From contig NC_058503.1 of the NCBI RefSeq assembly GCF_020382885.2, positions 22,949,535 through 23,013,534 of the forward strand: a DNA stretch of 64,000 nt, read 5' to 3'. Of the stretch, positions 1-11,497 are shown in pieces (position 1 is the stretch's first letter; every line of letters begins with the position of its first letter). The stretch comes from Scatophagus argus. Taxonomy: Eukaryota; Chordata; Actinopteri; Scatophagidae. The notes under the pieces are model-generated. The model was not told where the DNA came from, made no database searches, and saw only the letters and a list, made by a program, of their open reading frames with translations. Made by a program: the position numbers and the translations under genes.

Positions 1-3000
1 CGGAAGGGAGTCATCCTCACTTTGTGACTTTCTTCCTCCTCTTCTCCTGATTAAAAATCGGACTGTTTTGAATAAAGGCAGACAGAACACCTTGCTGGTC
101 ACAGAATACAGCATGTGAGCTGTTTAAAGGATGTTGAGTTTAAGTTACTGTGCTGGTCTGATGATAAGGCGAAATGTCCATCTGGTCGTTCACATTTGGC
201 ATCAGATGCACCACCCTGAAACGGGCGTGTACAGAGAGTGTTGCGTTATGAGATGTTTATAGTCACGTTGTTGCTAGGCTAACCCGAGTCTAGTTGCAGT
301 TTAGGCAGCCATAAACTAGCCTGCAGGAGTTTCTGAAGGCTGAAAGCAAAACGAGTCTGAAGTATCACCTGACGTCTTAAAGAAGCTCCGTTGCCAGCTA
401 TTTTGATAATTCATCAATCACTTTAGTCATTTTTCAAGCAAAAATGTCAAACATTTGCTGGTTTGTCAGTTTCTTTAATGCAGATATGTTATAAATATGT
501 ATATAACTGTAGGAACAAAACAGTCTTTGTGATGAGCTATACTAATGTGGAATTTATGTTCTGCTTTCAAGGTTTTACTTCATGTTTCACTTTTAAGACA
601 GAAGAGGCTTTAAGGACGAGGCCTCTGGAAGTGTTTGTCTGGTAACCGGTCTGATAGAAAGGGTCCAGACTGGTTGCTGTTTGACGTCTGTCCTGCTGGA
701 CTGAGACACAAGCCATCCGACAGAGCTGTTAAAGTCACGCGCATCAGATTCATCGTTTCGCTTTTCCATTTGACTGGGTTTGTGTCTCGCTGTGTGAATC
801 ATTGAAGTAGTTTCACTCGTGCTGTGCCACCCCTGGAGAGCCTGAGCCGTCGCTCGGTGCTGTGGACCTTGTACCTGCGGGGGCGGGTTGCTCTCTCAGC
901 CACCGCTGTGTTTAACGTCTGTGATTTTTGATTTAAACATTGTTGCTTTGCCATAGTTTTTTCATTCATAAAGATCAACAGATGGTAGATTCTTCTTCCC
1001 AAACAAATCAACAGAGCATCTGAAAAGGAAAATAAGGCCAACACGTGAGAGTTACCTGCCGTGCCGGTCAGCTGGTTGTTTTCAGGTATGCGGGATGAAT
1101 GCCGGAGGTGCGGCTGAGGTGTGGAATGACGTGTGTGATGGAAATTTGCTCTGTGGATAAAAGCAAGTGGTTTGAGTTTCACAGAAAAGAGGAATTACAC
1201 AAGAAAAGGAGTGAGAAACACTGATTCAGTCCACAGGCAGCCCAACAAACAACAGACACACAACCATGCACAACCCCACACAGGAAGCACCGGGCAGAGC
1301 CGCCATCCTGCCTTTAGCTACCTGCGTTTGTCCCCCAAACGTTTCCTGTTTTGGTTCAGTCACGCGGGAGGTCGAAACAGCTTTCATCTCTTTCGCACAG
1401 TTTTCCCCTTTTCTTTCTGAGCCCGCAGGTGTTGCCGAGTGCTGCTCCGTCCACAGGTGTTTTCACCCCTGAAGGCCAAAACGAGTTCAGTGATTCTCTG
1501 TTTCTTTGGTTTGTTCCTCTTTAAGGCTGCCACAGATTTAGCCTGGACTTTCCAGAGTCCCGTCAGACATTACACAAAACAGAATGATGAAAGCACTTGT
1601 TTTGTTCTCCTTTCGGTGTTATTAATATTGGTGACACTCGTGAGCTCTTCTCTGTTTCATCTGTTTCTGAGTCTTAAGGGATTCATGTCAACGTATTGTT
1701 TCCAAATGTTTCTCTAAAAACAAACAAACAAACAAAGCCAGCAGCTCACGATTATTAACTCAGCAGTTATATTTATATTGTAAGTCACTGCTGTAACACT
1801 TTAAAGGAACAGTTCACCCCAAAATAAAATTTCGGTGATTATCTCGTCAGCCTCACACTGATGAGAAATCGGATGAAGCATAACATTTCTGCAGCTATTC
1901 TGACATTGTATTGTGTGTCCCAGGTGTGTTGTTCCTCTGTGGGCTCTGGTGTTGTTTGTTTTGGCTGAATCCTGCGTGCTCCCATCCTGTTGCCAGAAAT
2001 ACTTCATGGACTGGAGCACGAGATCGACATTAACCTGCTGCTGAAAACAGTCCCCAAAAGCTGCACAATTTCCTCTGGTCTCAGTAACTGTTGCTAAATA
2101 GAATAGAATAGAATAGAAAGCTTTTATTGTCATTGTACAGGTACAACGGGATTTCCGCTTTCCCATAAACTGCAGCGAGCAGCTGTTTGGGAAAAGGAAA
2201 GCTAATGCGTTATCAGCACAAGAACTGCAACATTTTGACAGTTGTTTTTGTCATGTTATAATAACCGATAGACGCCATCATCTCGCTCTGTGTGAGAACA
2301 TGCAGAGCGAGTCTGAACGTAGCTCAGCTTCATGGCTGAGACACCAATAGACTGTTAACTCAAAACATTTACTCTTAAACACAAACGGCAAGTCCACTTT
2401 AAGAAAAAAATAATATTTATTAAACAAACCGGATCAAGACGGGTGCAGAAAAGGTAAAGTATAGCTCACAAACAGTGAGCACAGCGTAACTGTGCGTTAG
2501 GCTAAAGAAAATAAAACAACTGCAAGGTGATATTAGGTGACACGTCATGTTTGTAGTCAAGCTGTGATATGCAAACTTTACATTCCACTTGTGTCTCTGA
2601 CTGACTGTAAATGAAACACTCAAAATTAAAGAAATATTCTTCAAACCAGCAGACCGAGGCCTTCTACTGCGTTCTTCAGTCTGTCTGTCTCTAGTGGGTT
2701 GGACTGATCCAGTATAGTGAAAACAAGGGGGGTGAAACCTGTGAAACCAGGGTGCTCTGAAAACACCCGCGTTAGCACTTGGTACTTTCCTCCTGATGAA
2801 ATTAACATGGCAAAAAATCGACCAATCAGATTTTTGGTCTAGCCAGAACATAGCGACCAATAAATGGACGAGTCCACTGGGAGATTACAGCCCTCCAGTA
2901 TTTGGAGCTGATGCACATTTGTGTCCAAATTTAGAATAAGTACAATTTACTCACCCCTTCCAATCCACCACATATTGTATTTTTATAGTCCATAACATAA

Positions 3001-3189
3001 ATGCTATTATATTCTGCTATTATTAGAAACATTTAAAGAATAAGACAAAGAACACTGACACTTTATCCTCACTTCCAGTGATGAATAGCACATGAATCAG
3101 TCAAGCCAGTGATTGTTTGTAGCCGTCTGATATCCATTTTTTGGTATTGGTTGATGAAATGCTGCCACGTCGTCATGTGTCTGTTTCAG
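1..3189. other. Upstream flank or first intron of crfb5, no gene supported
   Basis: I see no convincing exon here. The first crfb5 exon I can identify begins at 3190 and needs a preceding exon that ends one base into a codon. I scanned this stretch for an ATG, a hydrophobic run and a donor in that phase and found none, so the signal-peptide exon is either left of the window or was missed. A MITE-like repeat lies near 1800-2060 and a short GAATA pentamer run near 2097-2117. The open frame on the minus strand at 2420-2860 has no recognisable domain. Confidence 0.5.
1800..2060. mobile_element. MITE-like teleost dispersed repeat fragment
   Basis: The stretch opens with TTTAAAGGAACAGTTCACCC and continues with a region resembling 'AAAATTTCGGTGATTATCT...CAGCCTCACACTGATG'. 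I recognise this as a very common teleost dispersed element whose ends carry the same AAAGGAACAGTTCACCC motif. The right end is not clear. A related end occurs at 48213-48240, and an inverted, shorter end (GGTGAACTGCTCCTTTAA) at about 54731-54748. Family assignment is from memory. Confidence 0.5.
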
Positions 3190-6100
3190 CGGGAGAACAG
3201 CTGGCCACACCCCACAACGTTACCATGGTGACGCTGAACACCAATTACACGCTGAGCTGGGACTGGGACGAGGGCGCCGCAGAGAGTCATGCTGTCACCT
3301 TCACCACCCAATACGTGCCGTAAGTCTCACGAACACGCCCATCACACGCGTCGGAGCGTCTGGCGCGGTTTGTCAGGAGGGACGAGCCGACTAGAGGAAG
3401 CAGCTCGAAAAGGTGATGATTCGAGCCAGAAGTTGACTTGAAGCCAGACGTTCCTGCACTTGGAGAGCTGAGAGGAACAACATGAAGTGCTGGCAAACTG
3501 GAATATAAAAGTTTAAAACTCATGTGTTGTCTTCCTCTTGAACAACATTTCAGTCTGAAAAGGCGCCAGAAACGCTGATTTAAATCGTCCCGTGAATGTT
3601 TAAATCAAGAAGGTCTCACTCCAGACTTCCAGGACCTTCTTTTTCGTCAACATGTTCTGTGGTCGTTCTGTGGTGTGCTTGACATGTTTTTCCTCTTTCC
3701 ATCAGGAGGTTCAAGCTGAAGTTCAAGAGTGTGAACTGGAATGTGGTGTGCAACAACGCTTCACCCAGGTCATGTGACCTGACGCACGTCAACCTGCACT
3801 TCAAGGGCATCTATGTGCTTCGTGTCCGAGCAAACCTGAAGAACACACACTCCAACTGGGTGCAGAAGGAGTTCTGCCCTGATAAAGATGGTGAGAGGGA
3901 GGGATGAGACGTGGAGGGAGGGCAGACGTTCAGGCCGAAACTGAAAGATGACAGGTTGTGATCTGTGGAGGTCCGTCTGAACGTGGTGGCGGTGGCGGCG
4001 GACAGGATGAGGCAGCCGTGCGCCGCACACAGGGACATTTCTGAGCTGAGCTGTTGTCTGTCAGCGTTTCACACATTCACCGTCAGAGACCGACGCTCTG
4101 TTTGACGAGCTCGTGTGATGGCATGTGGCAAACGTTCACGGTCGACAGCTTGGCTGAAAAATGTCTCCTGTTGTTGTGCTCTTTGAACACAGCGATTCTC
4201 TCTCAGCGTATCAGACGAGCTGCCTTTGATCCCACACTGTGAGGAAACTTGTTTCTCTTCAGGGCTCTGGGGCACAAAGCTGTTCACTTCGGTTTCAGCC
4301 CCACTTGCCCTGAATGCGGACCCAGATAATTTAGTTGGTTGAACACATGGTGTCACGTGGAGCTCCAAATCAAGCCTCCGTCTCTCTGTTCTCCTGCCAG
4401 CTGACGTGGGTCCTCCGAGCAGAGTGGACCTGGCTCCTGCCGGAGGCCTCCTGGACGTCATCATCAAAGACCCCCTGTCCTCCACCAACACGTCCATGAA
4501 GGAGCTGATTCAAGATCTGTACTACCAGATCGTCTACTGGGAAGACTCTCCAGACGCACAGGTGGGGAACTCTGACCGACGGCGGCTCCCTCATCCATCC
4601 TCCTCTTTGTGTTTGTATTAGAAGCCGTGTTCACGCTTCACTTTTATCCTCTTTGGTCCTGGAAGACACCTGGTGAGGCTGCAGCAGAGCGCCTGCCTGC
4701 TCTCTCTGATGCTGTTGTGTTGGTTTGTTGGTTTTGGCGTTTCCTGTCTGTGTTAGGAGGAGGCTGAATGTCACGCGAGAAAGAGAACCTGATTTCCTGC
4801 CAGCTGTGTTTGTGTAGAAGCGTGAAACAGGAGTGTCTTCATGTTAGATGAGGAAGATGCAGGTTGCAACAGAACATCCTGAAATAAACCACAGCTGACG
4901 CGATCGTCACATGATTTGGACGAAGGCCACAATACGTACAGTTAAAAAATCAAAACGAAAAAACAAACGTGTGCTTCAAAAGTGCGTGTGCACATTTAAC
5001 GGATTTAACAGAAATTACGTTTGCTCAGTTTTTTTTTTTCTATCAGTCTGCTGAGTATTTTGTAAGCTGATGAGATTCACTTCCAAATGAAATTCCACGA
5101 CAGACTGATGAAAAAGCTCTCAAAGGGCACCACTAAACGACCAGCTGGTCATCGGCGCTGCTGCCGGCGCTGCAGCCGGCGCTACACTGTTCTTTACTGT
5201 GCATGTAAGAAGAGCTGCTGATGTGCAGAAGCCAATGGCAGAGCTTAATGAACGACTGCTTGATATGTTTGTTTAATTTGACTGACAGAATGAATCTTCT
5301 CCCACCAGCGAGCCTAAATGTGAACGACTGCATGTTTTATAAGCATCATTTCACTGGAAATGAAAATGAAACTTTGCTGCTTGTTCTGAAGTCTCTGTAG
5401 GGAGCACGTGACATAATGTGATGTGGGCTCACAGTGACAGATATTTGATTCCCAAACACACGACCTGTGAGCCAACGTCGGGTCTCGGCGGCGTCTGACT
5501 GGAGACGTTAGTGCGTTCAAACACCAGATAGGGTTTTACTGCCCTCGCGAAGAGGCACCGGAGGGATTTAGAAGAATAGATTTTCAAATAAAGTTTTTCC
5601 TGTAAATGTAGAAACAGGAAATCTAATCGCTGACATTTTATTGTCTTCAAAATGCTGTGGTTCATCAGACCATCAGTCATAACACTGAGGGAGTGCAGAC
5701 TGATTGTGGTCACCACAAAGTGACTCTAATGGACTTCAGTGTGTGTCGGGACACCCCAGCTGGGCCCGTACTCTTACACCGTGTCAGTATGTTGTTTGGG
5801 GGTAGAGACATACAGAATGTGAAGCTCTCATTTGCCTTTCAGGCCTCAGGAATTCAGACGCTGAGCAGCCAAGCCAACGTGGTGACGCTGCCGAACCTGA
5901 AGGCCTGGACCATGTACTGTGTGAGAGTCCAGTCTGGCACCACCTTCTACAACAAGAGCAGCAGCTTCACCTCACCGCAGTGCAGGCAGACCGAAGGTAG
6001 GACAGCTTACACTGACACAGAGACGCCTGACGCGATCAGGATCCCCTCCCAGCTGCTGAAGACTGGGATCTCTGCAGCTCTAACCACTCGGTCTCCATGC

Positions 6101-7133
6101 TGGGGGTGTGTGTGTATAACAGGCGTGTGTGTGTCTCTGTTTGTTCTCACAGGTGTGACTCCCTGGTGGCTCATCTTCTTGTGCTTCCTGGGTTCTCTGG
6201 GGATCTGCTTCATCATCATGCTGGTCGCGATCTGTGGCTTCTATAGCATCTACAAGATGGTGAAGGCAGTGTTCTTCCCTCGCACTCAGCTGCCCCCACA
6301 CTTTCAGGAGGTGCGAAGCCACAGTTTGCCTTATCTCTGAGCGCAGACAGACAGACAGACGAGCTCGCTTTGGTGCTCGGGAGTCCTGCCAAAATTCCAC
6401 CCACAGGAGTGTGTTTTTTGCTCCTTGGCAACTGACTTCCACTGCAGTCAGTCAGGAACCAGAATCAGTTGATGAAATTCAAATGAAAAGCCGCTTTACC
6501 GTCACTGTTGTGTACATGAGCACATCTCTGAGGCTTCAGCACTGGAATGTTTTCAGCTGATCTTCCCACAGTTTAAACACTGAATTGTGTCTCTCCATCC
6601 TCCTCCTCCTTCCTTTAGCTTCTGTGTGACTCCCCTGACTCGGACATCCCTCGCCTCCTCACGTCGGATTCTGAGTCTGAGCTCTTGTGCGATAAGGTGA
6701 TCATCTGTCCAGAGTCGGTCCTGGAAGTCCACCATGCCCCATCAGGCCTGGAGCCAGACAGCAGGTGGGCTCGTTCTCCGTGTTTCCCGTTCACAAAGTG
6801 CACTCAATGAGACATTAGTTGTTACATTTTGGAGCCACCAGATGCTTTTTGTCATGAAGCGAATGAATTAATGTACGTCCCCTTTGTGTCCCCAGTGGCA
6901 GACACAGCCGGCAGGACAGCAGCAGCAGCAGAGACTCGGGAGTTTACTCCACAGGGGGCAGCTCGGGGCTGCAGCAGCCCAGCAGCGGCCTCACCTCCGC
7001 AGGTCCCGAGACCTCCTCCATCCCCGGTCAGGGCTGCCTGGGTGTGGAGCAGATGAAGATGCAGGACTTGGCTCCAGGGCTCAAGAGCCGACCTGCCGTC
7101 GCGGACGAGGGAGTCGTGGACATGTTCATGTGA
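3190..7133 (+). CDS. crfb5: Cytokine receptor family B member 5, IFNAR1-like chain (5' exon missing)
   Basis: Class II cytokine receptor chain, by family the shared chain of fish type I interferon receptors, acting at the plasma membrane. Coding exons: 3190-3319, 3706-3890, 4401-4561, 5843-5996, 6153-6310, 6619-6764, 6896-7133. All have GT/AG boundaries and the phases close on the TGA at 7131. About 390 codons are present; the signal-peptide exon is missing. Two fibronectin-III domains are visible. D1 includes PHNVTMVTLNTNYTLSWDWD and an FCPD end. D2 starts at VGPPSRVDL and has WTMYCVRVQ and a final QC pair. One membrane span follows (WWLIFLCFLGSLGICFIIML), then a box1-like FFPRTQLPPHFQE and an acidic, serine-rich tail ending VVDMFM. 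The tail holds DSGVYS, matching the DSGxxS degron of human IFNAR1. This motif, and the position beside ifngr2 and tmem50b, favour crfb5 over the related il10rb/crfb4, which remains the alternative. Confidence 0.85.
4562..5842 (+). other. crfb5 intron between the two halves of D2
   Basis: This is the largest intron visible in crfb5. It has no supported exon. It contains a short T run near 5031-5039 and a GC-rich patch near 5157-5185 made of repeated GCCGGCGCT-like units. I see no mobile element that I can name. Confidence 0.5.
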
Positions 7134-8830
7134 GGGCTCGGGAAGAGCGTGAAGGGAAGACAGAGGTTTGTGCCTTCCCCCGCCCCGCTGACGAGCAACA
7201 GACGCACCAGGAGGTGATCTGCTGAGGTGTCACTCCAATGACGTCTCGCTGCCAATAAGGAAGTGCAGCCGCTGCTGGTTTAAGTTTGCTGCACGTTAGG
7301 ACTGCAGAGAAGTTGGACGTTTTGACTGTAACTTCTCCAATGAAAAACTGCCTCAGGAGGCTTTGAAGTCAACATAGTACAAATATCAAACTGTTCTCAA
7401 AAAATATTAAATAATGGAGTGCAATGGCATCTTTAATTGTTTTATGTATCCGAAATGAATATTTAACACTTTTTAAAAAATTCAAATAATCATTCTGGAA
7501 AATTCACAAAATATCTTTGAGTAGATGTGAGGTGTTTTTTATGCAGGACCAATTAACGATGTGAGCAAAGCTCGTTAATACTGAACACAATCAAAAGTGA
7601 AAACTAGTGGAGCTTTTGAAATTTTCTTTGTTCAGATCAAAACTTGTCTACTTTTATTCACTTGATTACTGTGAAACATTGTGACCCCGCTGAGGGAGCT
7701 CGGAGCCTCAGCTCTGCGTCGAGGTCCTGACAGTCCTGCAGGGACCCCGTTGGTTCGGCTGCACTGTGGGACTCTGACTGCTGCTCGTTATGTGGCCCCT
7801 CATCAGTTCGAATGGGGCGGACAAAATAACAGAAACACCTGCAGCAGGCTGGAGCCAGCAGGTGTAGTCTGTCTGCCTGATGGCTGAGGTACTGAGCGGC
7901 GTTACTGCAGTAACCGCAGCGTAGCGCAGTACAGGTCGGCAGCGAAGGCGGCGCTGGTCGCTGCGAGGGGAGACGTCTTTGTTGTGTCATTTAACTTTTT
8001 GCTGAAACGTCTCATTTCAGAGAATTTAAACTTCAAAACAAGTTGCATCAGGCCTCATGCTGAAATCTTTCTGTGTTTCAACTACGGAAATGAAGTAAAC
8101 ATATTTCTCTTATCGGCAGCCAACATTATGAAAGCTCAGATTTGTTTTTCTCACCAACAATAAGCTTGTGTTAAAGGTTAAAAAAGCTTGTATTGTTTAA
8201 TCTCCTACAGCCTCTGCCATGTTTGTTTTTCTTTGCTCTTATGACGTTTTATTTGTCTCAAAGACTTTTTCCTCATATGTTTTTTATAATGTTTTATTTT
8301 TGTTCATCTTGTGGGCATTTTTATGTTCTTGAGAGAGAAACGTGGTCGTTTGGAAGAGATTGAATTGATGCGCTTGCAGCTCGGCAGTCGACCGCAGGTC
8401 TTCCTGCGTCTTCACGCATGTTTTACCTCACGCGTTTATCCACGTCTGCTCTGCTAAGCAGCTTTCATCGCTTCTGTCTGCTTCACAACAACAGACTCGT
8501 AAATCATAAATTCTTTGGCGTACGGCGGACATTTAGAGGCGGCGAGTGTTGCGAGGAAACCTTTGGAGCTGGTAGAAAACCAGTCCGGTTTGTGATGAAA
8601 TTTCCTCAAGCTCGGCTTTCTTTGTTGCCTCAACATTTTGCCTGTCTGTTGTCACGTCTGTTGTCACGTCTGTTGCAACTGTGCATAAACACACAGCTTC
8701 GCTATGTGCTGGTCGAGTGTGTGTTGCCAAAGCAGTGATGATGTCAGCGTCTGTCTCACGTCCACCATCTGCTGTGTCCACCCACACGGACAGCCGTATA
8801 GTGTAATAAAGCACCTCTTGTGCCAAACCT
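7134..8830 (+). other. Probable crfb5 3' untranslated region
   Basis: The sequence after the crfb5 stop has no coding signal. It is AT-rich around 7370-7520 and 8090-8340. The best poly(A) signal is AATAAA at 8805-8810, followed by a GT-containing stretch. This would give a 3' UTR of about 1.7 kb. An earlier weak variant (ATTAAA, 7406-7411) could give a shorter transcript. The assignment is inference from position. Confidence 0.4.
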
Positions 8831-8850
8831 TGGTGTCAGAATGAGTGATT

Positions 8851-8852
<2 letters not shown>

Positions 8853-8882
<30 letters not shown>
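8853..8882. repeat. (AC)n microsatellite
   Basis: An uninterrupted AC dinucleotide run of about 15 units lies just beyond the probable crfb5 poly(A) signal. Confidence 0.95.
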
Positions 8883-8885
<3 letters not shown>

Positions 8886-9991
8886 TCCTCAGCTCCTGGT
8901 CTAAAGAGTCAGGGTACCCGGATTTGTCGTGACGTTTTCTGTAACTCTGGACTTGTCCTGATCTCAGTCTTTGCTTTGCATTTTCGGCTACTTTATACTT
9001 CCACTCCATGTATTTTGGAGGCTCACGTTGTGCTTTTTGCTCCACTGTTTTCCTGATTCCGATTCCTGAACCCCTGAAGATCACATCAAAACTACGTGGA
9101 CGGACAAACAGCAGCACAGAAATAATGAGAGCACCTCCGTGATCTCTTATTTCCTGGTTGTGGTGGAAAGTAACTGACTATAAAAGTCTGATGCCGTGTG
9201 CAGACTTTGACCTGACGGATTCTGTCTGTCCCACAATGCATTTAGGCCATCATCTCACCCGCCCAGGTTTATGTCCTTTCAGTCACACATGCCAGGTTTG
9301 TCCGCTTTCCATTTCACTTTCCTAATGGCTCCGGAAATGGGAGGAGGTGCCCCCACATGCCAACCACACCAGCCCAGACCAGTTCAGCGAGTCATCATGC
9401 CTGCTGCTGATTGTTGAGAAATTATGACACACAGGAAGTGAACCTTTCAGATTCGGGGAAAAAAAACAACACATTCATATGTCAAGGCGTGAAATCATGT
9501 GTAGCGAGACAGAATACAGAATGTGTTTCTATTCTCCTGTTCTGGTGTTACGGCAAAGCTGAATGAGTTTGCATATGAGCCGACAAACTAAACGGCTGTA
9601 CGTGGATGTGTGCTGCTCAGAGGTTTATGGTCCATAACAGTGGACACAGTGGACACAGTGGACAGCAACACCCTCCTGAGCCGACCTCCCTCAGGAAAAT
9701 GTTGCCCTCTGCTGAGCTGATTTGTTCATGGCCAAAGGTCTGACAGTTCAGCAAAACAGGCTGAAGTAACACCACCCTCATGTCCAGGAAGTGATCTCTG
9801 CATCCTGGGAGACGCACACATGAGGCAGGCTGCAGAGGGGTGACTAAAGTGACTAATGTGACTTGACCATCACACTCTGGCATCAACAGTAGCTGTGGTT
9901 TTGCAGTGAAAATGTCAATAACTATGGAACAAATGTTAATGTGATTGGCGTAAAAACCACTGACTGTATGGATCATTGCTTTGGCTCGTGT

Positions 9992-10325
9992 GGGGGCAGC
10001 CGTGGCCTAGAGGTTGGAGATGTGGCTTGTGATCAGAAGGTTGCTGGTTCGATTCCCCTACCGGGCAGGCAGGAAGAAATTTGAGTGTGGTGAAGTGATA
10101 ATGTCCCCACCCCTCATTAGGGGTGGGGACATTATCACATAGCCGGCTGATGTGCCCTTGAGCAAGGCACTTAACCCCCAATATATATGCTCCCCGGGCG
10201 CTTGATGCAGCCCACTGCTCCTGTGTGTTTCACTGCATGTTGCATGTGTGTGTGTTACCATCAGTGATGGGTTAAATGCAGAGAAGTCATTTCCCAGTTT
10301 GGGATTAATAAAGTAACTTAAAAAA
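9992..10325 (+). mobile_element. tRNA-derived SINE with internal hairpin
   Basis: The 5' part looks like a tRNA promoter: an A-box-like stretch (GTGGCCTAGAGG near 10001-10012) and a B-box GGTTCGATTCC near 10045-10055. The body contains the familiar fish SINE phrase CCTTGAGCAAGGCACTTAACC. The element ends in an AATAAAGTAACTT tail. A perfect 20-bp inverted repeat sits inside it at 10095-10138. The family name is not certain; the tRNA-like head and conserved tail make a SINE call secure. Confidence 0.8.
10095..10138. repeat. Perfect 20-bp inverted repeat (hairpin)
   Basis: The arms at 10095-10114 and 10119-10138 are exact reverse complements (the left arm begins GTGATAATGTCC) with a four-base CATT loop. 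It lies inside the SINE between the tRNA-like head and the tail. Confidence 0.95.
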
Positions 10326-10559
10326 TATCTGTGGAGATTCTCAGTCATCCAGGTCATATTCACGCAAAGAGTTAAGGCAAAAGGGGTTAGAAAAGGCGTC
10401 TGGACTTTAAAAAAAGAAAAAGAAAAAAGAAAGATTGGCCAAAAGTGACCCAACATCTGGACGCCCCCTGGCGGCTGGCTGCAGTACAGCTCATAAACTG
10501 TTCTGAATTTTAAGAACTTTTCAATAACCTCCTCTCCCTCTGACATATATATATTTTTG

Positions 10560-10645
10560 ACATATCTTGTCATTGGAGGGAACTCACTCCAACGAAATTT
10601 GTGCTCTGCATTTAACCCACCCAAGTGACGTGCACACATTCATGT
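10560..10645. mobile_element. Retroposon 3' tail fragment
   Basis: The sequence around AAATTTGTGCTCTGCATTTAACCCACCC resembles the 3' segment seen in many teleost LINEs and SINEs. No head is visible. It is assigned by similarity to familiar fish repeats, not by a search. Confidence 0.45.
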
Positions 10646-10955
10646 CCCATTAATGCGTGTCACTAACTCAGCTTCTTCCCTGGAGTCCTTGTGCTTTCTG
10701 GTCTCTCAGGTTCTCATGGATCGTGGTTGGACCTCCTGCTGTGGTCCTGCTCGAAACCTACTGCGATTACTACTGTTTAGTCATAATCTATTTTAATTCT
10801 GTTACGACTCTGTACAGCTACTACCATCATTACTGTTACTAATACTGCTATCATAATCACCATAGTACCTCCTGTATACTTCATTGTCATTATCTACAGT
10901 TCCAATATGTCTGTATTATTACTGCTGCTGTGCATCCCTCACCCCCACCCTCCTC

Positions 10956-11049
10956 TCTGTCTCTGTCTGTCTCTGTCTCTGTCTGTCTCTGTCTCTGTCT
11001 GTCTCTGTCTGTCTCTGTCTGTCTCTGTCTCTGTCTCTGTCTGTCTCTA
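10956..11049. repeat. (CTGTCT)n pyrimidine-rich simple repeat
   Basis: This is an imperfect array of CTGTCT and CTGT units about 90 bases long. It is open in two plus-strand frames, giving a Leu/Ser/Val-rich translation that is not a real protein. Confidence 0.9.
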
Positions 11050-11288
11050 ACCTTTGTTGTGAATCGGCGCTATATACGATCAAAATCATTGATAGCCCTA
11101 TTCTATTTTTGTATGAATATTGCTTATGTTAATTTGTGATTTCTACTTTTTCTTGTCTTTTAAATAACAATTCAGCTATTATTTGCTATAAATGATTGAT
11201 GTTCTTTTCGTTACGGTTAAATTAGGAGATGTGATTTTGGACGGCAAACCTTACCGGAACGAGTTCGTCACTGTAAATGCTGTTTACA

Positions 11289-11303
11289 AATAAAGTTGCA
11301 GTA

Positions 11304-11329
<26 letters not shown>
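11289..11329 (+). mobile_element. AATAAA plus A27 tract: 3' end of a retroposed transcript
   Basis: An AATAAA hexamer (11289-11294) is followed eight bases later by an uninterrupted run of 27 A (11303-11329). That is the expected scar of a reverse-transcribed polyadenylated RNA. The source sequence to the left (about 11050-11300) is not recognisable and shows no open reading frame. The A-run ends less than 170 bases before the ifngr2 start codon. Confidence 0.6.
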
Positions 11330-11334
<5 letters not shown>

Positions 11335-11497
11335 GTACCGTGCCCGTGCTATTCCCAAAGCTGAGCAATTGAGGAAGTTCGGCCAGGGACTCGTTCTGTG
11401 AGTGTCAGTTGTTACAGACTGTTTAAAGCTGCTATGGGGACAAATCTGGTCCGGGACTCGTCGCACCCCGTCAGATAAGGCAGATAAGGCTGTCACG
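11330..11497 (+). promoter_or_regulatory. Putative ifngr2 promoter-proximal region and 5' UTR
   Basis: This is the short interval between the A27 tract and the ifngr2 ATG at 11498. It is more GC-rich than its surroundings. I see no TATA box and no clear GAS or ISRE element. A direct repeat, AGATAAGGC, occurs twice just before the start codon (11473-11490). Transcription start cannot be placed from sequence alone. Confidence 0.35.

Noticed and set aside
2420..2860. 146-aa open frame on the minus strand
   Set aside because: No recognisable domain, no codon pattern suggesting selection, and the surrounding DNA is intronic or upstream of crfb5. Probably chance.
3141..3189. Upstream extension of the first crfb5 exon to an in-frame start at 3141
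   Set aside because: The start is TTG, not ATG, and the codons lie before a clear CAG acceptor; there is no signal peptide.
9992..10075. A tRNA gene
   Set aside because: A- and B-box-like sequences are present, but the cloverleaf does not close and a SINE body follows directly.
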